From contig JAFGKT010000013.1 in the NCBI GenBank assembly GCA_016928435.1, positions 1 to 39,641 of the forward strand: a stretch of 39,641 bases of DNA, read 5' to 3'. Under the pieces are notes generated by a model. It worked only from the letters and a program-made list of their open reading frames with translations, was not told where the DNA came from and made no database searches. Below, in pieces: positions 33,987 through 39,641 of the stretch (its first letter is position 1; every line of letters begins with the position of its first letter). This stretch comes from Sedimentisphaerales bacterium. Its GTDB lineage: Bacteria; Planctomycetota; Phycisphaerae; Sedimentisphaerales; SM23-30. A program made the translations under genes and the position numbers.

Positions 33987-35948
33987 TTATTCGACGGTGA
34001 TGATGCTGTGGATTTTGAGTTTGGGTAGCGTTAGTTGGATTTTGCCTTTGGTGTATGTGTGGCGTAGTTTGCGGTTTTGGGGTTGGATGGTTACTTTGTT
34101 GGGTTTGCGCGGATATCGGATGTTGATTTCGAGTGGGCCTAGGGCTGGGATGTCGTCGAATGAGTAAACGTTTTCGTCGCTGTGGGGGCCTGCGGTATTA
34201 ATTAGGTTGACGGCGAGTTTGCCGTTGATGGTGTTGACGTTGACATCGACATAATGCGAGCCGGTGACTTGGACGATGGGGTTGGTGAATAGTTGGCTAA
34301 CGACGTGGTTGAGGAAATCGCGGGCGATGGTGGTACGGCGTCTTTCGTAGCATTGACCTAGGTTGAGGTATATCGCGGCGATTTTGCCTTTGCCGAGCTT
34401 GCGAACGGAGGCGGCTGGGTAGTATGGGCCTATGTTGTTGTTCTGGGGGTAGATTTTGCCGAGAGCTTTGGTGTGGGGTTGGAGTTTGACGTATTGGGAT
34501 TCAGTTTTGAGCCCGGCGAGCCAATCGTTGTGTTCGATCCATTGGATGCGTTCTTCGGGTTTGCCGAGGAATTTGACGCCGATTTCTTTTTTGAAGAGTT
34601 TAGCGGAGGCGGGACCGATTAGCAGGAGTTTTCCGCCGTTTTCGACGTATTTGATGATTTGCTTTTTGGTTTTGGCTGCGAGGCAATTGGTTTCCGGCAG
34701 GATGAGCAGGGGGTATTGGTCTATGGTGTTTTCAAGGTGATGTTCGGAGAGGACTTCGACGGAATTTTGGCTATCGAGCAGCGAGATGAGGATTCCACGG
34801 ATGGATTCGAGGATGCCTTCCCAGGGGCTGAACACACGGATGTTGTTGCGATAGAAAGCGTGGGCGGAGTTTAGCAGAGCGATTTGGGGGACGGCTTTGG
34901 CGTGATGGCAGAGTTTTTGGCGGTCGCGGCAGAACTTAGCGGTTTCGGCCATGAGTTTCATTTGCCAGGGGGCGATGGAACCGTCGCGGTTTTGCTGGAA
35001 GTAGGCTTGGAACCCGCCTCCTGTGGCGAGGACGATGGCTGCTTCTTGCTGAAGTTGGGGAATAGTTTTGGTAGTGAAGCATCCTTCTTTCCAGCGTGAG
35101 CCGAATGACCATGCCATGAGATCCCATGGTTTGCCTTGAGGGGCGATGGCGCGGGCTTCGAAACGGGCGGCATTGACGCTGTTGACCAAGGGGTAGTCGC
35201 CGGAGATAAAGTCAACGTCGATGTTTACGGGTTCGGGCATGAATGAGGTATAGGACCAGTTTGACGCGATTTGGAAGTCGGGGTTGTGTTTGTGCATTTC
35301 GGTGACGTAATGATTGACATAATCGCGGAAACCCTGACGGCAGAATTCGGTGAACTCGAAGAAGTGAGGATCGGTTGGTTTTTTGGGGATATTGCGAATG
35401 CCGGTTTTCTGCTGGAAGGCTTTTATGATGTTTTTATGATAGTCTTGACATGTGGCCCAGCAATCGCCGTCGATCCATACGCCGTCCACACCATAGACGT
35501 CGGAGAGTTCTTTGAATTGTGGGATTAGGAGTTCGTCAACATAGGGGCCGAACACTGATGCGTTATTGGGATCGCGTTTGCCGTTTTCGTCGACTCGTGC
35601 CCAAGAGGGGTGGTGTTTTAGGGCTTTGGTATCCCAAACGCCGGAATAGTGCATGAAGAGTGCCACTCCGTTGCGCGCGGTGACATTTCGCCAGATTCGC
35701 AGTTGGTCTTTGACGAATCCTGGGGCGGGATAACCGACTTTGGTAGGATAGCTGGAGAAACCTGGGTGTCCTTTACAGTCGCATTGGATGTAGTCGGGGT
35801 GGACTTGATCGATGATGTTTTGGATCATTTTTGGGGTGACGGTTTTTCCGATGGTTTTGCAGTCGTCGCCGGCGTGGAAGTCAAAGTGTATGCCGAGAAA
35901 GCTATCAGCGCGTTTTAGTCGAGGAGGTAGTTTTTTTGAGGGGGTCAT
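33987..35948 (-). CDS. GHL6/GH29-like glycosidase with trimerisation-type domain
   Basis: 653 residues, no signal peptide, so probably cytoplasmic. Residues about 15-330 form a TIM barrel with FLGIHFDFHAGDDC, FMHYSGVWD, GVDGVWIDGDCW and NPDFQIASNWSY. Asp160 in VWIDGD is the likely nucleophile by comparison with fucosidase-related families. Residues about 360-530 look like the class I amidotransferase-like domain of beta-galactosidase trimerisation (PLLILPETNCLA, VENGGKLLLIGPAS). The last about 90 residues are beta. This layout fits hypothetical glycosyl hydrolase family 6 (GHL6). I start at ATG 35948; the frame continues to 36038 but overlaps the next gene. The substrate is unknown. Confidence 0.8.
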   Translation of the reverse strand: MTPSKKLPPRLKRADSFLGIHFDFHAGDDCKTIGKTVTPKMIQNIIDQVHPDYIQCDCKGHPGFSSYPTKVGYPAPGFVKDQLRIWRNVTARNGVALFMHYSGVWDTKALKHHPSWARVDENGKRDPNNASVFGPYVDELLIPQFKELSDVYGVDGVWIDGDCWATCQDYHKNIIKAFQQKTGIRNIPKKPTDPHFFEFTEFCRQGFRDYVNHYVTEMHKHNPDFQIASNWSYTSFMPEPVNIDVDFISGDYPLVNSVNAARFEARAIAPQGKPWDLMAWSFGSRWKEGCFTTKTIPQLQQEAAIVLATGGGFQAYFQQNRDGSIAPWQMKLMAETAKFCRDRQKLCHHAKAVPQIALLNSAHAFYRNNIRVFSPWEGILESIRGILISLLDSQNSVEVLSEHHLENTIDQYPLLILPETNCLAAKTKKQIIKYVENGGKLLLIGPASAKLFKKEIGVKFLGKPEERIQWIEHNDWLAGLKTESQYVKLQPHTKALGKIYPQNNNIGPYYPAASVRKLGKGKIAAIYLNLGQCYERRRTTIARDFLNHVVSQLFTNPIVQVTGSHYVDVNVNTINGKLAVNLINTAGPHSDENVYSFDDIPALGPLEINIRYPRKPNKVTIQPQNRKLRHTYTKGKIQLTLPKLKIHSIITVE

Positions 35949-35971
35949 GTTTCTATTTCTCTGGATTGTTT

Positions 35972-36784
35972 TTAGTGTAGGTATTTGATGATGAAGAATC
36001 CGCCGACGAGGAGGATAACGAATAGCAGGCAGAGCCAATTAAAGTATTTATCGATGAAAGGTTTGATTTTGGGGCCGAACCGTGCGAAGAGTCCTGCGAC
36101 GATGAAGAAGCGAGCGGAACGGCTTAGAGCGGAGGCGATGCAGAAGATAAGGAAATTGATATGGAATACGCCTGCGGTGATGGTAATGACTTTATAGGGC
36201 AGGGGGGTGAATCCGGCGATGGCGACGATTTTCCAATCGTGGGTGTCGTAGAGGGCGCCGACCTTAGTGAATGGGTTGATCTTGGTGTTTTCGAGGTCGA
36301 TTTGATCGAGAGATAAGGTTTGTTCGCTGTCGTCGAGGTTTTGGATGACGACGGGATCGATGAGTTGCGCTTGGCCGAGCATTTGCGCTCGGACGCTGGT
36401 AGGTTTGACGAGGCAGGTGATCTGGGTGGAGTCTTTCAGGGTTATAACATCGCGCGAAAAACCGGGGACAGTTGTGTGGAAGAAATTGCCTACGGTGGCC
36501 CAGAGAAAGATGCCGATGGCATAGCCGAAGATGCCTCCGACAACGCTGGCGATTGAGCAACTTAGGGCAAATTTCCACCATTTTTTTCGATTGCCGAGGG
36601 TTAGCGGGGCGAGCAGGACATCTGGGGGTACGGGAAAAAAGGAGGATTCAGCGAAACTGAGGATAAAGAGGGCCCAACCGCTGAATCGGGTTTCGGACCA
36701 GTGCAGGACCCAGAGATACAGACGACGGTGTAGGTGCCATTTAGCGATTTTTGGCTCATTGGCAACGGGAGTCGGGTCGGTCAT
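35972..36784 (-). CDS. DedA/VTT family membrane protein with a 60-residue soluble insertion
   Basis: 270 residues. The membrane core is a YqaA-type VTT protein: LFILSFAESSFFPVPPDVLL (about 39-58), then GGIFGYAIGIFLW, then AIAGFTPLPYKVITITAGVF (188-207) and SRSARFFIVAGLFARFGP. The reentrant-loop residues F/P and GFxPxPYK are intact. The family is thought to move lipids or flip carriers. Unusually, residues about 111-170, between PGF and TKVGALYD, are an extra hydrophilic, beta-prone segment: DVITLKDSTQITCLV then VVIQNLDDSEQTLSLDQIDL. Relatives lack this stretch as far as I recall. The start at 36784 has TGGAG upstream; the longer frame to 37039 looks random. It ends 24 nt before the glycosidase gene start. 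Confidence 0.88.
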   Translation of the reverse strand: MTDPTPVANEPKIAKWHLHRRLYLWVLHWSETRFSGWALFILSFAESSFFPVPPDVLLAPLTLGNRKKWWKFALSCSIASVVGGIFGYAIGIFLWATVGNFFHTTVPGFSRDVITLKDSTQITCLVKPTSVRAQMLGQAQLIDPVVIQNLDDSEQTLSLDQIDLENTKINPFTKVGALYDTHDWKIVAIAGFTPLPYKVITITAGVFHINFLIFCIASALSRSARFFIVAGLFARFGPKIKPFIDKYFNWLCLLFVILLVGGFFIIKYLH

Positions 36785-37089
36785 CAATATTCTCCAGGTT
36801 AATGTTACAAAACGATTTAGGTTGTTATTATAGCGACAGAAGTTTGCGAGGGTAGTTTTTAATGGGTTGCGTATTGTTGTTGATGACGTGTTGGGGTTTG
36901 AGGCGGCTTTAAAAAGGTTGTTTGGATAATACTTGACATAGGGTTTATTGGGGGTAGAATGTGCGGAAATAGGTGTGTTGTCGGAGGGCGAGGTCTTTGG
37001 CTTGATTGGGATAGGCCGCCTTTCGGTAATTTCATGCAACTCTTTTCTACAACAGGCTTTATAAGGCTAGCAACTTTGAGGAGTGTCTT
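36785..37089. promoter_or_regulatory. Divergent region between the DedA gene and ispE
   Basis: About 305 nt with no gene. It holds the well-formed ispE promoter listed separately. I could not place the minus-strand promoter for the DedA gene. Confidence 0.5.
36933..36960 (+). promoter_or_regulatory. Sigma-70-like promoter upstream of ispE-spoVG
   Basis: A consensus -35 box TTGACA (36933-36938), a 16-nt spacer and a TAGAAT -10 box (36955-36960). It gives a leader of about 120 nt before the ispE start. Confidence 0.6.
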
Positions 37090-38040
37090 GTGGCGACAGC
37101 CTTGTCTGCGACGGACAGCACGAGGGTAGAGTACGGGAGTTTGACGCTCAGGGCGCCAGCCAAGCTGAATTTAAGTTTGGTGGTTTTCGGCGTTGGCGGG
37201 GATGGTTTCCATGGACTTCACAGCGTAATGAGCGCGATTGATTTGTGTGATGATCTGGAGATTAGGGTGAGCAAAGGTGAGGGGATTCGGCTCAGTTGTT
37301 CTGGTTTGAGTTGTCCGGATGGTCGGGAGAATTTGGTATATAGGGCTGCGGAGCGGTTTTTGCAGTGTACCAAGTTGAAGTTGGGGGTTGATATTTCTTT
37401 GTTGAAGCGGATACCTTCGGGTGCGGGGTTAGGCGGCGCCAGCAGTGACGCGGCGGCGTGCCTGATGGGATTGAATTATTTGACTGGGGGTAGAATTTCG
37501 CGAACGGAATTAGGGACGATAGCGGCGGAGTTAGGGTCTGACGTATCGTTCTTTTTATATGGGCCGACGGCTGTTTGTACGGGGCGTGGGGAGCGGGTGG
37601 AACGGATGGCGGGGGTTTGCAGCGGCTCGGTTTTGTTGATCCTTCCGGGGGTTCATGTTTCGACGGCAGAGGTTTATCGTCATTATGAGTATGATGAATC
37701 TCTGGTTAGTCAGGAGATGGAAGCAGTTTCGAGGAGTTTGGCGCAAGGGGATTTGAGAGCTTTGGTGGGGCTGGGGATAAACAGTTTGGTTCGACCTTGC
37801 ATGGAGCTGCATGGGCAGTTGCGGTCGTTGCGGGATCGGATCGAAGGTTTGGGAGTTGGGCCGTTGCGTTTGAGCGGAAGCGGTTCGACCTTGTTCGCGG
37901 TATCAACTTCAGCGGAAGTCGCTGAGTGGGCAATGAAAGTGGATGAGCACGAAGAGGTCGATGTAAAAGTAGTCGGCTTTTTGAGTCAGCAGGGATATTT
38001 CCCGGAGGTACACCATGCAGATAACAGAGATACGGATTAA
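37090..38040 (+). CDS. ispE: 4-diphosphocytidyl-2-C-methyl-D-erythritol kinase
   Basis: 316 residues, a little longer than the usual 280-300. It phosphorylates CDP-methylerythritol in the MEP route to isoprenoids, using ATP. The GHMP-kinase strips are in order: APAKLNLSL with Lys25, GFHGLHSVMSAIDL, the ATP loop PSGAGLGGASSDAA, GSDVSFFLYGPTAVCTGRGE, and LSGSGSTLFAV. The start is GTG with GAGGAG 6 nt upstream. The first about 18 residues precede the conserved domain. Its 3' end overlaps the spoVG start by 26 nt, and a consensus promoter lies upstream, so the pair is probably one transcript. Confidence 0.96.
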   Translation: MATALSATDSTRVEYGSLTLRAPAKLNLSLVVFGVGGDGFHGLHSVMSAIDLCDDLEIRVSKGEGIRLSCSGLSCPDGRENLVYRAAERFLQCTKLKLGVDISLLKRIPSGAGLGGASSDAAACLMGLNYLTGGRISRTELGTIAAELGSDVSFFLYGPTAVCTGRGERVERMAGVCSGSVLLILPGVHVSTAEVYRHYEYDESLVSQEMEAVSRSLAQGDLRALVGLGINSLVRPCMELHGQLRSLRDRIEGLGVGPLRLSGSGSTLFAVSTSAEVAEWAMKVDEHEEVDVKVVGFLSQQGYFPEVHHADNRDTD

Positions 38041-38608
38041 GTTGGTTGGCAATCGTACGGATCGTCTGAAGGCTTTTGCCACGATCACCTTTGACAATTC
38101 TTTTGTAGTACGTGATCTGAAGATTATTGAAGGTCAGGATGGTTATTTTGTAGCGATGCCGTCTCGTAAGCTGACGGATCGTTGTCAGTCTTGCGGCGCG
38201 AAGAACCCGTTACGTTCGCGTTTTTGCGCGGATTGCGGGGCTCGTTTACCTGAAGGTCGTATGCGTCGTAACATTGGCGGCCGCACCAAGCTGCACGCTG
38301 ACGTAGCTCATCCGGTTAATTCTGAGGCTCGGCACTATATTCAATCAGAGATAGTGAAGGCTTATGAGCGTGAGCGTGAGTTGTCGATGCAGCCGGGCTA
38401 TCGGCCGGTAGATCTGGGCGATGACTATGACGATGACTATGGCGATAGCGGCTACCATACGGTTTCTCCTGACGGCGAAAGTGATTCGGAACATTATTAC
38501 GGCGGCAGTCATAGTTCAGATACGGATTCGTCGTCGGACGATACAGGTGATGCTGACAAAGAAAAGCGTACAGACAGCGGTGACAGTTTCAGCGCGGGGA
38601 TTTATTAA
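38015..38608 (+). CDS. spoVG: SpoVG family protein with inserted zinc ribbon and acidic tail
   Basis: 197 residues, about twice the usual 85-100. The SpoVG core is split: MQITEIRIKLVGNRTDRL, FVVRDLKIIEG and FVAMPSRKLTD at 1-55, then KLHADVAHPVNSEARHYIQ at 92-110. Between them is a zinc ribbon with C57, C60, C71 and C74 (CQSC and CADC). After residue about 130 the chain is acidic, Asp/Ser/Tyr-rich and probably disordered. SpoVG binds RNA or DNA in other bacteria; a zinc ribbon could change its target. I recall similar zinc-ribbon SpoVG proteins in planctomycetes. The start, ATG with GGAGG upstream, lies inside the end of ispE. A strong terminator follows. Confidence 0.92.
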   Translation: MQITEIRIKLVGNRTDRLKAFATITFDNSFVVRDLKIIEGQDGYFVAMPSRKLTDRCQSCGAKNPLRSRFCADCGARLPEGRMRRNIGGRTKLHADVAHPVNSEARHYIQSEIVKAYERERELSMQPGYRPVDLGDDYDDDYGDSGYHTVSPDGESDSEHYYGGSHSSDTDSSSDDTGDADKEKRTDSGDSFSAGIY

Positions 38609-38655
38609 GAGCGTTACGCTGGATAGAGAATAGGTGTAAGGTAATATTAGAAAAG

Positions 38656-38697
38656 GATCAGCGGCTTTTGTGAGAGAAGGCCGCTGATTTTTTTTTG
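38656..38697 (+). terminator. Intrinsic terminator after spoVG
   Basis: ATCAGCGGC and GCCGCTGAT form a 9-pair stem around 14 nt, followed by nine Ts (38688-38696). It lies 48 nt after the spoVG stop. Confidence 0.93.
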
Positions 38698-38762
38698 AGC
38701 CACGAATGGGCCTAGGGCGGTTAAATCGCAGAGAGAACCACTAATTCACACTAATAGAATTC

Positions 38763-38788
38763 AGCATGGGCTGATGATCCCATCTTAC
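38763..38788 (+). repeat. Palindromic intergenic repeat, family A (copy 5)
   Basis: Starts CAGCATGGGCTGATGA and continues TCCCATCTTACC; the plus-strand form of the units at 511-543 and 760-789. Confidence 0.6.
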
Positions 38789-38800
38789 CAGCTGGTCAGG

Positions 38801-38825
38801 GGCAGCGGGCATGGCCCATCCTACC
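38801..38825 (+). repeat. Palindromic intergenic repeat, family A (copy 6)
   Basis: GGCAGCGGGCATGGCCCATC followed by CTACC. It links the short form at 28925 and 32963 with the long form at 38763. Confidence 0.6.
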
Positions 38826-38873
38826 TTGTCATAAATAGGGACATGTGGGCAGATGGGATAAGCAGTGGTAAGT

Positions 38874-38918
38874 GAAGTCTAACCCCCGAACGTGAAGTTC
38901 GGGGGCTAACGTTGGGGT
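38874..38918 (+). repeat. Hairpin-forming intergenic repeat, family B (copy 3)
   Basis: CCCCCGAAC (38883-38891), loop GTGAA, GTTCGGGGG (38897-38905), then CTAACGTTGGGGT. Nearly identical to copy 1 in its flank and copy 2 in its stem. Confidence 0.7.
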
Positions 38919-39240
38919 AATATGGTATTGTTGTTTAATAATTCCCGCGGTGTGGGCTGCACTGCTAGGATATTGCGCATGGGACTCTGGTTGGGGTAGC
39001 GAAAACGCGCGGAGTTGGGGGGCGAAAAAAGAGAGGAAATCGATGGGGCAAGTGCGCATGCAATGGAGCGAAAGTGCGGCGGTGAGAGTGTAGCAATAAT
39101 GCGCGGAAAATAGCGGCGAGAATGGGAGAATTGGTGGGATACGGGTGCGCTTGGTTTGGTAAGAACGCGTAACGGGATGGTAAGTGAGATGCGCGAAGGT
39201 TTGGCGGGAGCGCGCTGGGGCGGGAAGGATGAGAATGAGT

Positions 39241-39291
39241 GATCAGAAATGAATAGAAATTCGTCGGTTTTGATCGGTTTTGGTTAGAAAT
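39241..39291 (-). repeat. Inverted partner of the window's first 53 bases
   Basis: The reverse complement of this stretch aligns to 3-53 with 11 differences in 51 nt and no gaps (for example both contain ATTTCTAA, GATCAAAA, GAATTT and ATTCATTT). Confidence 0.65.
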
Positions 39292-39557
39292 GGGGTGGTA
39301 TTTTTCAGAAATCACGCGGTTTTTTGGGGTGGCTGATTTTGCGTGGTTTGGTCGGTAGCGGATTCGCGCAACGGGGAGAAATTCACCGCAAAAGATCGCA
39401 GAAAACGCGAAAGAAGACGGGGAGTTGGGTCTGTATTAGTTTTGCTCAACGTCGCAGAATTCATCGCGAAAGAGCGTGAGAGATCACAGAGAAGAACCAT
39501 GAATGGACATAGGGCGGTCTGGCCGCAACCAAATGGTCAGAGATTTTTTTTGACAGG

Positions 39558-39639
39558 GTGCGAGCCGCACGGGCAGACAGACCGGCGATAGATGGTTAGG
39601 AAATAACGCTTCCGTTGGGCGCTGCCACAATAAAGACGA
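39558..39639 (+). repeat. Family C repeat, full copy at the window edge
   Basis: Hairpin GTGCG-AGC-CGCAC, then a diverged middle, then CGCTTCCGTTGGGCGCTGCC and ACAA. It aligns gap-free to 33796-33877. Confidence 0.75.
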
Positions 39640-39641
39640 CA

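Larger units (their letters stand above)
38698..39641. other. Gene-free, repeat-rich end region
   Basis: About 945 nt without a credible gene. In order it holds a family D fragment (about 38700-38757), two family A copies, a family B copy (38874-38918) and a G/A-rich stretch with spaced GCGC words (about 38990-39240). Positions 39241-39291 match the reverse complement of 3-53. More family D fragments (39379-39416 and 39458-39510) and a family C copy (39558-39639) follow and run to the window edge. Confidence 0.7.

Noticed and set aside
36785..37039. N-terminal extension of the DedA frame
   Set aside because: Low-complexity Asn/Thr/Pro-rich sequence; a good ribosome site precedes the ATG at 36784.

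Overview
The window looks like a piece of a Planctomycetota chromosome, most likely class Phycisphaerae (Sedimentisphaerales-like). This is an inference from gene content, not from a marker gene. The signs are short secreted proteins ending in a single dockerin-like calcium loop followed by a DLxDFAxFAxxWL-type helix, PEP-CTERM sorting signals, a pseudopilin with a KKKA|FTLIE leader, a SpoVG carrying a zinc ribbon, many unusual glycoside hydrolase families, and dispersed palindromic intergenic repeats.

Layout. Positions 1-546 are gene-free and repeat-like. From 547 to 3636 (minus strand) lie a small Cys-rich DUF6485 protein and an LptF/LptG permease pair for lipopolysaccharide export. A ComF-type phosphoribosyltransferase (plus) converges on a DUF2284 metal-binding protein (minus). 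A tRNA-Ala(GGC) with a strong terminator follows at 5762-5880. From 5946 to 22750 there is a carbohydrate block: a GH78-like rhamnosidase (minus) divergent from a GntR-headed, LacI-type sugar regulator (plus). These are followed by three secreted proteins built from shared modules, a pseudopilin, a secreted DUF6259-like glycosidase, a cytoplasmic DUF5107-TPR protein and a secreted DUF4091 protein. Positions 23277-24839 hold a small secreted coiled-coil protein and a second PEP-CTERM protein (minus) with a textbook terminator. From 25346 onward the genes are mostly housekeeping: S41 protease (minus), gpmI, a NUDIX-type protein (minus), a dockerin-bearing papain-family protease, exodeoxyribonuclease III, an AIM24/TIGR00266 protein, a GHL6/GH29-like glycosidase (minus), a DedA-family membrane protein (minus), and the overlapping pair ispE-spoVG. 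Positions 38698-39641 are again gene-free and repeat-rich.

How the genes fit together. The central block reads as a glycan-use locus without SusCD or any transporter. A sugar-sensing regulator sits next to an intracellular GH78 enzyme. Secreted modular proteins and a secreted glycosidase would act outside the cytoplasm, and DUF5107-TPR would act inside. The substrate cannot be named from sequence alone; rhamnose-containing polysaccharide is the best guess because of the GH78 enzyme.

Most notable items: one unrecognised module reused in three adjacent genes and attached to two different C-terminal sorting signals; an insertion resembling a small beta-barrel inside a DedA protein; a zinc ribbon and acidic tail in SpoVG; a duplicated pseudopilin leader; and at least four dispersed repeat families. 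One family has an 82-nt ungapped pair of copies, and the two window ends carry inverted copies of a shared non-coding sequence. Both window edges therefore lie in repeats, which would explain why an assembly might stop there.
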